A DNA stretch of 64,000 nucleotides from Distichodus sexfasciatus (taxonomy: Eukaryota; Chordata; Actinopteri; Characiformes; Distichodontidae): NCBI GenBank assembly GCA_032718565.1, contig JAVGVS010000411.1, positions 154,246 through 218,245 on the forward strand. The letters are read 5' to 3'. The position numbers and the translations under genes were made by a program. Below the pieces are notes generated by a model. The model was not told the DNA's origin. It was given only the letters and a program-made list of their open reading frames with translations, and made no database searches. Shown piece by piece: positions 45,722 to 55,820 of this stretch (position 1 is the stretch's first letter; every line of letters starts with the position of its first letter).

Positions 45722-47559
45722 AATATGTTTTATCTTTCAGTTTACCACACAATTGAGAAAAATGCTACACACTGATCAAGATCATCAAAACCACATTTTA
45801 ACCAATTTATCTAATGCGTTATGGTCCGAAAAGCCAAAGAACCATTAAAGTTATATTTTGAAGTCTACAACAGAAATCAGTAATGTTTCTGGACTTTTCT
45901 AAGTAAGAAAAAAGGTACCTTTGTTTCATGATTTGAAAACCAACTAGCATTTAAGTAGCATTTGAAAGGGTTGAGTTTGGTACTAAAATACAGATTCAGA
46001 AGACAGATTGTGTTTATGGAAGACGATGTGTAATGCGTTACTGCATTCTTGAGAACGGTTATGGAGTTCTGCTGAGATCAGGGAGACTGTGCATCTTTAA
46101 GGACTTTGCCCACTGACTCATAACAGTGGGTGGAAAAGAAAACACTGGTCAAGCTGAGGGGAAAAATACTCAGACCATGTTAGACGGAGAAACAGCTCTA
46201 ACCTAAACCACATAATGTCCCGGAGTAAAGATGTATTTCTTAAACGCTCTCGCTTTTTTTCGATGAAAATCAGCAGTGAAAATTAGCAGTAGGAACAGCT
46301 AGTTAGAGGTGGGGCAATTATTAGAAGAAAATGACCTTCACCATAATAAAATAAAATTCCAGACTTCTCAAGGGCCTGCTCGATACTTGGGACCGTGGTA
46401 AGTCAGTCCCACTTTTCACCCCACTATGACGCCCATGCCTGTTTTTCTCAACGAGGGTGAGAAGTAGCAGGAGGAAGATTCTTCAAATCAGCAGATACAG
46501 TGCTAGTTAGCTATTTTGGAAGGCATTAGCAACTGGGTCGTGACAAGGCAAAACATTGGCCGAAAACATTCCTTCATTTAGACGCTGTGTACACACGGTG
46601 ACACACTGAGGCACTTGTGTTGTAAAACGAGTCTGAAAAACTACAGACTTAGCAGTAAGCGCTAGTGTACACAAAATGGAAGTGCGGATGTTGAAGGACG
46701 TTGAACAGAGCGGTCATCTACTGACTATCACAGTCATTCATGAAGCTAAGCACAGACTTTTCTCTGGTTCACGGTGGTCCCGTTTCTGGTTACTGCTGGG
46801 TTGATGTCGGTCAAGTGAAAACCAAAAAATAAAGCTGGTACTAAAACCAGTATGAGGGATTCCCCGCTGTACCATGCCAGTCACAAAGGGGTTTTTACTT
46901 TGTGGTTTCTGTCAAGACGAGGTAATTTCCTCAGTGTTATACCTTTCATCAGGATCTTACCAGTGATTCTGAAAACAATTTTCTTATTAAATCTATGCAG
47001 TAAAATGGTTAAAATACCACAAAGCACCATGAAAATACCCCAAAACTAGCACTCACTGCTACTGCAGTGATGTGCTGCGCAGTTACTCATCTACATCGTC
47101 AAAATAAAAGTACTTGAGGTAAAAGATGACAAATTTTTAAAGTAACCAACTGACTCAAATCATAACTCTTTAACTAAAAGCTGTAAATGTAAGGGTTTTG
47201 AGTTGAGTGACTTCAAAAAGTAACTCATAAGAGCTTCTAAAATCCAAAGTTCATTTTTTAATGTATGTTAATAACATTACAATGACAGCTGAACCATTAA
47301 AGGTTAACATCTCATGTATACAGCTCCTAAAACACCAACAACTGAATTGAAGCTTAAATCATTCAGTAAAGTTTGAGGTAAAGAATCTGCTTTTGAATTT
47401 TGGACCTTGATATTAGAAACAGCAGAGTAACTAAACCTAAGCCTTAGCCCACAGTCAGGCCAATGTGAATTACGCTGACTAGCTAAGCCTGTGAAACGTT
47501 GCTCCATTTTTGCAAGTTGCTACAAGCTAACTGAAAAGATACACTAACCCACTAATGCC
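45722..47559. other. Intronic single-copy sequence
   Basis: About 1.8 kb without a recognised element, tandem repeat or coding signature. Confidence 0.45.
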
Positions 47560-47840
47560 GAGATATTTGGTCGGATGTCTGAGAAATGGGGACATGCACG
47601 TCGACAATTCTGGCTTCAGCCCTCGGAAAACGGCTCTGAAACCGAGCATCATCTTCCAGTTTTCTCTAAGAGGATTAGTTAAAGCTTATAACTTAGTTGG
47701 TGGTAACTTGGTTTTAACGACAGTTGATGATTTAAGTCTAGCTTTTCAGATTGAAGAACAGTTGTGGACTACAAAACACTGTCGTACGTTGCTCTGGATA
47801 AGAGCGTCTACTAAATGCTGTAAAAGAAAATGTAAATGTC
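47560..47840. repeat. Dispersed repeat copy and SINE tail
   Basis: 47,565-47,660 parallels 43,295-43,395 ('tcggatgtctgagaaatggg' versus 'tcgggtgtccgagaaacggt', then 'ttcagccctcgg'). 47,786-47,840 is a SINE-type tail, 'ctctggataagagcgtctac' followed by 'taaatgctgtaaa'. Confidence 0.55.
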
Positions 47841-49275
47841 TAATATTCTCACTAATATTTAACACTTAAGTTCGTAACCACATTGCACATTAGTTTCATT
47901 CTTGCCACTAAAAGTAGGAATATTTTCAGAGCAAAGTGCTAAGTCTGCTGTGTAGATATAGTTAAAAACTCCTAATGAAGCGGAATTTACTCAGCTAGTC
48001 AGGCAGATCATTTAGATATTACACAGTATAATATCATACAATTGTACAACTGAAGAAAACCCAATGATCTAATCAGCCAAGAACATCTCAAATAAGCAAA
48101 TATTGGTGAATGTCAAATGGTCTTGAAAACTGTGCAAGAACAAAACTCTAGTAGGGCCTATATTATTCTTTAGGAACACAAGATGCAAACCACAGCCCCT
48201 TCCTTCCTGCTTAGCGGTTGGGCCTACGGTGGTTAGAGTTGATCTAACAAGTGACTCAAGCTCCATCTGCACACAAGGAGCAACGAAAGAGAAACTGACA
48301 ACACCGTAGTTTTTTGTTGTGGCTTTTTTTGTTGAAACACCAAATGCACTTCTCCTAAAAACGGGCGCCATTTCTAAAATCCACTTTGGGCACGGGCCGT
48401 TTTTTTCAAATTCAAGACAAACCACGGTTTGAAAAAGTCACGGTATCTAGACTGATAAAATTGGCTCATACTGATCTTGAGGTACTTGAGCTGTTTTGAA
48501 CGACAAGACAGGAGACAGAAGTGCGGGAATCTCTTGTTCGCTCTATGCAATCGTAAGGTTGTTTTTGCCAACAAAAGCAACTTCATGTTTCATTGACTAT
48601 CAACCATCGCTATGTGTGAACTTGTTACTGATTCCGATCAGATATCTAGCTGCCGTGGAGCTACAGCCAATGACAGCGCAGGACACAAGTCGTTTGAGAG
48701 GGGCAGGGGACCTCAGCTCAGCTCAGCTCATAGAGCAAAGGAGAAAAACAGTATTCATGTCTTTTTCTTTTTGCATCTTTTGCTGAACTAGACATCACAC
48801 AAACAAGTATTTGCTCTTGTTTTTGTCAGACATCCATTTAAAAATAGTTGCCTCAACTTGCGGTTACCTCTCCTGAAAGAAGACCAGACAGAGCAGTTGT
48901 GCTGTCGCCTGTTACAGCTCTGTTCACTCTACATAACTATCAGTTGTGTGGTGTGAACAATATTGTGATTCTATTAGAATTGTGTCGTGTGAACAAGGCA
49001 TTAATTTTATGTTGAAAATGTGTTCAATGTTCAAAATAAGAGATATGACAATATATTGGATGAGGAAATTAAAACGTCTATCCTTTCATATTACAGTCTA
49101 TCGTTTACTTTGTGGTGTGACAAAATACACTATTTATGGAAATATTTATTCATAGATTGGGTGTGGGTTTGCAGTAGTCAGCATGGCGCCACGTGGATGT
49201 AGACACAGTTATATTTGCGACTTAATTCTGGCGTGCAGTGGAACTTTCGCAAGCAAAATCTCGTGCCTACACTCA
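47841..49275. other. Intronic sequence with dispersed repeat fragments
   Basis: Around 48,020-48,140 the sequence resembles 41,630-41,680 ('gaactgaagaaaacccaat'-like). Around 48,640-48,735 is another fish repeat-like block with a short 'cagctcagctcagctc' tandem. No gene was recognised. Confidence 0.4.
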
Positions 49276-49459
49276 TGCTCAGATCTATGGAATGCCGAAG
49301 GTGCCAAAATTCACCTTAACGGCACCTTACTAGTGAACCATAAAAATGTTTGATGTTTGGGATGTTAATGAATACAACGACGTACGAGAAATGGTGTTTT
49401 ACCGTCAATTGCGTAAAAATATAGGTGAATTGTGGCACCTTTGGCGTCCCATATGAGCA
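49276..49459. mobile_element. Short foldback MITE, 184 bp
   Basis: Arms of about 38 bp are inverted: tgctcagatctatggaatgc at the left, and the right arm reverse-complements to tgctcatatgggacgccaaa. Both continue ...aggtgcca-aattcacct inwards. A single arm recurs near 44,285-44,325. Duplication ends are unclear. Confidence 0.65.
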
Positions 49460-50984
49460 CATGCGAAGTGTTTCAAGTATCAGTCCACAGACATTTACAG
49501 TCAATATTATACTATATATTATACTATATTGTGATATATATGGTTATCAGGAAATGAAATGACATATCGGGTCATATCGCATAGCCCTACTGGAGAAAGT
49601 ATTAACAAATTTTTTACAAATATCAAAAGTACTCAAAATGACCAACATGGGAAAGGTTGATTAGACGTTGTGAATGTTCATTTTGATTCATTTTCAATTC
49701 ACTGCCCATAATATATCGGCCGTTCAGCCTAAATTTACTGATTTTTATTGTGGATGTGTTATAATGAAGCAGCTCCCAGTATGACTCCTAACAAAGGGGC
49801 CCATGAGACCAGGACACAGAAAACAAACAGGAGATTTGAAAAGAAGAGATGAAGGATCAATGGACTTAATTAAGTAAACACACACACACACACACACACT
49901 GCTGCTGCATTGCTCAGGTACAGCGCAGTGCTGTCTCAGTCCATTCACTAATTTACCTCTTCACACACACCAGAAGCAGCTTGAAAGCCCAGCAGCGACT
50001 TTATTGAGATGGAGGCGAGACACCAGGCACCTTCAGCATCTCTGCTGCTCCTTTTATTGTTGTAATGGCCGATGTTTGCACACACAGACGTGCAGATGCC
50101 TGCATTACCACTGTTCCCCAGGCGGAGTTCTCCATCTAGCAAGGCTGTTTTTGCAGATTCTGTGCTTTTACTTATAAGCCTGCTTCTGTCTGACTTATAA
50201 GCTTTGTTTCTCTCTCTCTGAGCTGGGCAATAAATCAAAAATGACTCAAAAATGACGTAATCTTGCCCGTGTTGGTTATTTAGATTGCTATTTAGAAGTG
50301 CCACAATTTGCCTATATTTTTACACAGCTGGCGGTAAAACACCCATTGTACACATTAAAAATGCCATTTTTTGTAGAGCTCTAATATGCCAGTGTTTTTT
50401 GCTGTAATGATTTGCGGTTAAACGTCGCTTTTTATGCTGTAAAATGGCTGTTAAAGGTCAGTGCTTTTGCTGCGTGATAGTAAGTTCCCTTGAAGTCCAG
50501 TGTGAAAGAGTTCGGCGTGGCTTAGCGCAGCATCCCACGGCAGTCTTACGGCAAATCTTGCAGCCGGAGCCCACGACGGAATCGCTTCTATTCAAACTTC
50601 TATCAAAGAGAAACACTCCAACATTTTTCCCCCCTTTCAAACAGAATCGGTAGCCCTCAGTAAATATTCACACACTGAGCCCTGCACGAGATGAAAGAGA
50701 GCAACTCTTTGAAGCAAAAGCACAGAAAGCAAACGGTACTGACAAAACAAATCCATCTGAGAGAGAGAGAGAAAAAAAAACAATGCGCTGATTTGCAGTG
50801 AATGCAGCTTTGTTGTATATTCACAACGTATAAACTAAATGTATTTCTTGCATTATAAATGATTGAATTGGATTTTTCAATGCTGGTGCTAATGCTGCTA
50901 TTGTTTCTTTGTAGAAATTATGATTTACAGGTTTAGAGCTTTGTATGATCACAACAGTACTGACGTGTACCGTGTCGTTTGCTT
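49460..50984. other. Intronic sequence, mostly single copy
   Basis: It contains an (AC)n microsatellite at 49,878-49,899 and a short GA tract at 50,758-50,775. Small frames at 49,948-50,304 and 50,444-50,653 have no recognised domain. Confidence 0.5.
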
Positions 50985-51263
50985 TTGACTCTGCATTATT
51001 TAATGTCCCGCCCACAACAGTGTCTGATCGACTATATTTCACACGAGTGGCCTCTGAACACTGAAGCCTCGTCACTCACACACGAGCAAAATGTCAAGCT
51101 CCGAGAAGGAGAAGAGGACAGTTTCAGCTGAGCTTGGTGTTTGTAAAATTCAAGATTTTCTTTTTTTTGCATATCGGTTCCAAATATAGGTTATCGTCCC
51201 AGTTAACCAGCAATAACCAGTATCGATATCGGCTCTGAAAAACCAATATCGTTCAACCTGTAT
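50985..51263 (-). mobile_element. Partial inverted copy of the 715-1,156 MITE
   Basis: The reverse complement shares, in order, the 'ccagttaaccagcaataacc', 'aggttatcg', 'tttgtaaaattcaa', 'agctgagcttggtgtttg' and 'gtcccgcccacaac' segments with the element at 715-1,156. One terminus is missing. Confidence 0.65.
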
Positions 51264-51453
51264 TTCTGATTGGTGTTGAATTGGCAGAAGTGGCATCTGA
51301 TACTGTGCCTGTGTACGTTCATGGTAGCTGCAAGATGGAGTCAGAGGATGAAGCTCACCTTGATAAAGATGGAAGCAAAATTCAGAGCTATATTTATCAA
51401 GATGTTTGACTCTGAATGGCAAATCGTACAGAGCTCAAACATTTGGGTGTAAC
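51264..51453. repeat. Dispersed repeat (family G), split by the hAT element
   Basis: 'ctgattggtgttgaattggc' and 'agctgcaagatgg' recur near 21,430-21,510, and inverted near 1,275-1,310 and 30,075-30,110. The copy resumes at 52,480 beyond the hAT insertion and runs to about 52,590, ending 'agcttccccaacactgg'. Confidence 0.6.
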
Positions 51454-52471
51454 TAGAGCTGGGCGATATGAACAAAAACATTATCACGATATTTTTTGGC
51501 ATACTGATCGATTTCGATAATTATCACAATATATTGCTATATTGTGGTTTTTTTAAATTCTTATACAGACTGAATGAACAAGTTAAAATAATCAAACAAT
51601 ATTAAACAAATAATTTTCAACAAATTTCTACTTAAAGCGCTCTGAGCACTGCGGCAATAAAATCTTTTTTTTTTTTTTCGCTGAAGGCGCTTAGCACTCA
51701 TAGGATTTGTTTTAAAAATGGCCGCTGCCAAAGAACGGCAAAAGAGAGCCGTCAACACCTCACTTCCAGAGCCCTTTCTCGGTGCTTGTTGTTGCTAAGT
51801 TACGAAAAGCCTCATCGGGTACTTTCACATTGGTATTTTATTATTTTTTTCCCAGGCGGATGTAGTTAAGGCGGGACGCATTTGTTGTCAAAGCGGCCGC
51901 CGTAACTATAAAATGCATTTTCATCGCCTTGTTCACTCAACGCGGCGTCCTGGTTGCCCAACATCTTTTCTTAGAGCCGCGACATACTTAACGCTACGTG
52001 ACGGATGCGCTTGTGGACGCTGCTGCTATGCAAGCAGTATACTGACTGTACTTGCACGCATACTTTTTGTTAATCTTGAGGACTCCAACAGGCGGCAGTG
52101 TACACCGTAAAAGCGTCCAGTCCGTCGTTAAGTGACAGAAGAATGGAAAGAAGTAGAACGCGGCAGTGCGAGAAAACATTTTGCTGTGAAATGAGGGAAA
52201 AAATATAAAAACGTGAAGTGTATCTCGGCACGCGACCTCTTCGCTAATGTTTACCACGCGGTTTCTTCGCGTGCTATGGGTAAATCTGCATCGTTGGCCG
52301 CGATTGGCTGTTGTGCTGGCATTATGCCAAGCTACGTGATTGGCCAAAGATACTGTCTATCTCAAGGTGGACAAACAAGGGTGATCGAATTTCATAGCTT
52401 ACACTTATCATCGTTATCGTCATCATATTTTTCTCGATAAAATATCGAGATCGCTTTATCGCCCAGCACTA
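51454..52471. mobile_element. hAT-type element, 1,018 bp, non-autonomous
   Basis: Left end tagagctgggcgatatgaac; the right end reverse-complements to tagtgctgggcgataaagcg. The flanking 8-mers are identical (ggtgtaac at 51,446-51,453 and 52,472-52,479), the hAT duplication length. No transposase frame is present. The interior carries the module at 51,690-51,880 that also occurs in the TIR element at 60,831-61,664. Confidence 0.85.
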
Positions 52472-52590
52472 GGTGTAACTCACTGCATAGCTTGGATGTA
52501 CAGCGTATGTTAAAGCAGCAGTTTGGCTGGAGCTGGAGTAGTCTGTGGCTTTAAAAGCTACCATTTAAAAGTAGCTTCCCCAACACTGGC

Positions 52591-53257
52591 AAGATGTGTG
52601 CATGTGCATGTGTGTGTTTTGTCCCCCCCCCCCTCTCTCTGTCTTTCCCTTATGCCTCTATATCACCGATCCAGAAGTACAGTAAGTGAAGCGTCTTCCT
52701 CCCACATTCTCGTGCTTTGCCCCTGAGGCCATTGCGTTACACAGTGTACAGAGTGTACATTCATCACTACGAGACCACTGACTGTATTCATACCACCCTC
52801 TCTGACTCACCCTAAGGGGGCTTTTAAAAGGCACAATTACCACCAACCATGAAGAAGTAAACAGCTTCTTCTTACCAACACGAGTTGGCTAAAGTGAAGC
52901 AAACGTTATCCCTTTACCTGTTTTACCTCCAGTCCTCTCTTCTTTACCACTTTTACCTACAGTATTGCACCACATCCATCATTTTGAAAAAAACTGGGCC
53001 TCAATCACCAAGAGCACTCTTACACACATTTTATTGCAATACATTAATACTGCTAATAATTCTATATATAATATCATACGGTTTAAATGTAAAGATTCCT
53101 GATTAGAACAACAAACTTATAAACAATTTAAGAACACATCACAAATGTGACTTTTTTTTAACACCAAATGTGGTCCCACGTGGCACACCGAAACGAGACA
53201 ATCATTTCATACTTATTTACGGCATTATTGTTAGCAGCCGCTCTTATTCCACTTTCC
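52591..53257. other. Intronic sequence with a decayed repeat
   Basis: It contains a short C run and (CT)n at 52,623-52,640. AT-rich sequence at 52,990-53,130 resembles the dispersed repeat at 41,585-41,650 and 48,020-48,100. No gene was recognised. Confidence 0.45.
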
Positions 53258-53405
53258 TATTAACAAGGATCATCCACCTGGAGCAACTTCGGGCTTGAGG
53301 GTCTTGGCCAGGGGCCCGCAGGTGGTGATGATGGAGGGAGGTCGGAATTGAACCAATGACTCCTTGGATCAGAGGTGAGCATCCTAACCACTAGACCACC
53401 ACTAC
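53258..53405 (-). mobile_element. tRNA-derived SINE (family A), minus strand
   Basis: On the minus strand it begins gtagtggtggtctagtggtt, with a box A-like tggtctagtggtta and a box B-like ggttcaattcc. The body then reads 'ggccaagaccctcaagcccg' and 'aagttgctccagg'. The same architecture occurs at 3,205 and 12,846 on the plus strand. Confidence 0.75.
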
Positions 53406-53470
53406 CCCAAAAACTATTGGTGCAGATGAGATTAGAAGACATATTTGTTGGGCTGAGAATATTACAAGTA

Positions 53471-53668
53471 GGCATGACCGGTGCCAGGGTATACCACGGT
53501 GTTTTCACGTGTGTTGTGAATAAACGCGTCGCAATATGTTGTTCAAACATAAAATAAATTCTGTTCAACGGTGGGAAAGTTTTAGACAAACATCTTAAAA
53601 ATACATAAATAAATGGCCGTGATACCGGGATTTTTTTTTTTTAATTAAGGTTATCATACCGACCGATG
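53471..53668. repeat. Probable MITE beside kcnq5 exon 1
   Basis: The left part (taggcatgaccggtgccagg, then gtataccacggt) and the right part (gtgataccggg, ggttatcataccgaccgatg) have loosely inverted ends around ccggtataccacggt-like sequence, typical of decayed fish hAT MITEs. No clear duplication was found. Confidence 0.4.
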
Positions 53669-53770
53669 CTTAAGTCCAACTCTACAACCACTGAGTCACT
53701 CTGTCTGGCTGCAACAGGTAGCTCCGCGCACAGAAAAACGGCGGAAAGCAAAAAGAGAGAGAAAGAATGG

Positions 53771-53777
53771 CACTTAC
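53771..53777 (-). promoter_or_regulatory. kcnq5: 5' splice donor of kcnq5 intron 1
   Basis: The minus strand reads ...gcttttgt|gtaagtg, a near-perfect donor. Reading through gives an immediate TAA stop, which confirms the exon edge at 53,778. Confidence 0.93.
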
Positions 53778-54151
53778 ACAAAAGCGTGATAAACGAACGA
53801 CCAATTCCGCGGTCTCTCCAGCACGTTGTACAAGTAGTTCTGCAGGCGCCGGTAGCGCACGTTCCTGCGGCCGCACTGCGCGCCGTACGCCAGCGGCTTC
53901 CCCAGCAAGCTCAGCCTCGCGCCCTGCTTCGCGCGCTCTCCTGCTTCCGCGCACGAGCCGGCCAGCAAACCGTCCCCGGTGCGCACCGTCGTTCCTCCCC
54001 GTCCTCCTCCTCCTCCGCCGCCGCCGCCGCCACATTCCACATCCTTCAAACCGTAGCCTTCGAACCGGTTCCCGGGCGACGTCTTCATCCAGATTCCCGA
54101 GCCTCGTCCTCCGCCTCCGCCGCCGTGATCTCCGCCGTGCTTCCGCGGCAT
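53778..54151 (-). CDS. kcnq5: kcnq5, first coding exon (cytosolic N-terminus up to S1)
   Basis: First exon of the Kv7.5 voltage-gated potassium channel, which contributes to the neuronal M-current. It codes 124 full residues plus two bases of the next codon. It starts MPRKHGGDHGGG, the fish counterpart of the human MPRHH start. The first in-frame ATG is at 54,151, with G at -3. A poly-Gly run covers residues 41-50 and is flanked by a GLKDVEC motif. Residues 75-125 are the conserved Kv7 block: KQGARLSLLGKPLAYG, GRRNVRYRRLQNYLYNVLER and NWSFVYHAFV, which leads into helix S1. The exon ends GT|gtaagtg, splitting the Val codon in phase 2 as in vertebrate KCNQ genes. Channel helices S1-S6 and the C-terminal domain lie in later exons outside the window. 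Upstream of the ATG the frame stays open, but with no ATG. Confidence 0.95.
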
Positions 54152-54267
54152 GGCATCAAGCCGCGAACCGGCTGCGCGCGCGCCGCCGCTCCGGCCACGT
54201 GTGTCATGCGTCCGCGAGCGGGCCAGCGAGGCGAGCGAGCGAGCGAGCGCTTCCGCACGGCACGCGC

Positions 54268-54306
54268 TCACCCGGTAGCGACTTTCCCACGCGAGGGGTA
54301 CGGCAT
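54268..54306 (-). other. Possible upstream ORF in the kcnq5 5' UTR
   Basis: An ATG at 54,306 opens a 12-codon frame (MPYPSRGKVATG) that stops at TGA (54,270-54,268), about 116 bp before the kcnq5 start codon and out of frame with it. It would matter for translation only if transcription starts above 54,306. Confidence 0.35.
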
Positions 54307-54690
54307 GGCTCAAGACGACGCACGTGAACCTCGCGTGCCAAACGATCCCAGGCGCGCGTTTGACACCGAGAGATTCAACTTCAGCCGGGTGCTCGTTGTC
54401 GGTAATTCCGCGCGCCGCTTAACGGACCCTCAACGGCGGAAACAAACAAACAAACAAAACAGTCCGTCGCTTTTGGAAGTGGTGTTTAGTTGAAGTTTTT
54501 TGGTTCGCTTTCGGCCACGCGACTCCCGCGCTTCGTGTCGGTGCCTCTGCTCGCGCTGCTTTCGACCTCGCGACGTTATCAGCGAATGAGCGAGCGCGCG
54601 CACAGGAAGCCCAGCGCTTTCTCGAGACCTGCACGCGCAAAGCAATTGGAGAGACTCCCGTGTCTTGAAACGCGCAGAATTCAGCGTCTG

Positions 54691-55019
54691 AACACACTAA
54701 TATCTTATTATAAACAGTTTTATGTCGGTATGTAAAATACAAGATACAAGTCTATGAATAAATTTATTTATTAAGACGAATTTCCAGCACCGACTTAAAA
54801 ATGCTGTGTAAACTCGTTATGTAATTTGCAGAAAGGCTGCCGTTAAGAGGTAAAAATGTGGCCTCAGCAAGTCATTAAGCAGATTTTACTTGCTCGATCA
54901 GCCAGGGGAGCCAATTACTTAATCCAATCAATTATTGATACATAAATCCAAAAACCTGAATTTAGAATCTAGAAGTTAAGATGGGGTAAATATATGCATA
55001 AAATATAGAAATAGACTGT
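54691..55019. other. Upstream flank of the kcnq5 CpG island
   Basis: Base composition falls sharply from GC-rich to AT-rich near 54,690. No clear TATA box or repeat was identified. Confidence 0.5.
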
Positions 55020-55820
55020 ATAAAGATAACAGGTGGCTTCAACGGATTGTAGAGGCAGCTGGCAACATCATCGGTACGTTCCTCCCGCCTGTGCAGGACA
55101 TCTTTTACAAACGCTGCACCAGGAGGGCCTCCTGCATCGTGCTCGACCCCCTCACATCCTTCACAAGGACTCTTTACACTCCTCCCATCTGGCAGACGCT
55201 GTCGCAGCATCAGGACACAAACCTCTAGAATGCGTGATAGCGTTTTCCCACAAGCCATCAGACTCTTGAACACACTTCCTGCCTTCACACGTCCCCCCAC
55301 ACACACACACCCGGACTGTGAACTAACTGACTCTGTTGCACCACTGCACTTTACACATCACCGTCGCTGTGATACACATGCTGCTATACAGACTATTTCC
55401 TCCTCAAATGACTGTTGATACAACACTGCAATAGTAATTTTTGCACTGCCGCCACTTATTTGCACAAATATCGAACATTCAATGTATAAACAGACTGGAT
55501 TTAGAATTTTTTCATATTATAACTGTTATAACCTCGTGCACATCCAGTGTAAAAGTCAGTTTCCACTTTGTAGGCAATACTGCATCCTAACTGTCTCTCT
55601 AACTACCTCTACCTCTATTTCTAATTCTAGGTTAAAGTTATATTTATTATTCCATGTCTAGTTTAAAATGTATATTTTGTACTCTATTTATATATTGTTT
55701 ATTCCATGTGCCTACTGCACTGTTAAAACTGGAGCCACGTCGTTTCGTCTCTCTATGTATCTGTACAGTATATAGCAGAGATGACAATCAAGTTTACTTT
55801 GACTTTGACTTTGACTAAAT
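55020..55820 (+). mobile_element. 5'-truncated LINE 3' end (L2/CR1-like ORF2 C-terminus and tail)
   Basis: In frame from about 55,030 the sequence reads RIVEAAGNIIGTFLPPVQDI, then FYKRCTRRASCIVLDP. After a frameshift near 55,190 it reads MRDSVFPQAIRLLNTLPAF, the usual end of L2/CR1-clade reverse-transcriptase proteins in fish. A 3' UTR follows, and the copy ends with three 'tttgac' units, the short tandem tail typical of these LINEs. It is truncated at the 5' end and disrupted, so inactive. Its 3' UTR matches 25,345-26,890 and 61,065-61,290. Confidence 0.85.

Larger units (their letters stand above)
1..53777 (-). other. kcnq5: kcnq5 intron 1, proximal part
   Basis: Everything below the exon 1 donor is intron 1 by position. 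A frame coding the start of S1 (expected FLLVFGCLILSVFS) was looked for by eye and not seen, so exon 2 is most likely beyond the window. Vertebrate KCNQ5 first introns are very long. The content is mainly mobile elements, tandem repeats and some single-copy sequence. Confidence 0.8.
53700..54690. promoter_or_regulatory. kcnq5: CpG island over kcnq5 exon 1 and 5' region
   Basis: CpG dinucleotides are abundant here and scarce in flanking sequence. The block includes a (CCG)n run that codes the poly-Gly tract and a (CGAG)n run near 54,228-54,251. It starts in exon 1 and extends about 540 bp upstream of the start codon, so it is the likely promoter region. No TATA box was recognised, as is usual for CpG-island promoters. 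The exact transcription start is not visible. Confidence 0.85.

Noticed and set aside
1..53777. kcnq5 exon 2 (start of S1)
   Set aside because: A minus-strand frame for FLLVFGCLILSVFS with acceptor and donor was sought by eye and not found. A translated search could still reveal a divergent copy.
53666..54493. A 275-codon plus-strand open frame, the longest in the window
   Set aside because: It lies antisense to kcnq5 exon 1 in a CpG island where stop codons are rare. Its Ala/Arg/Ser-rich sequence resembles no family, and the minus strand codes a recognised protein.
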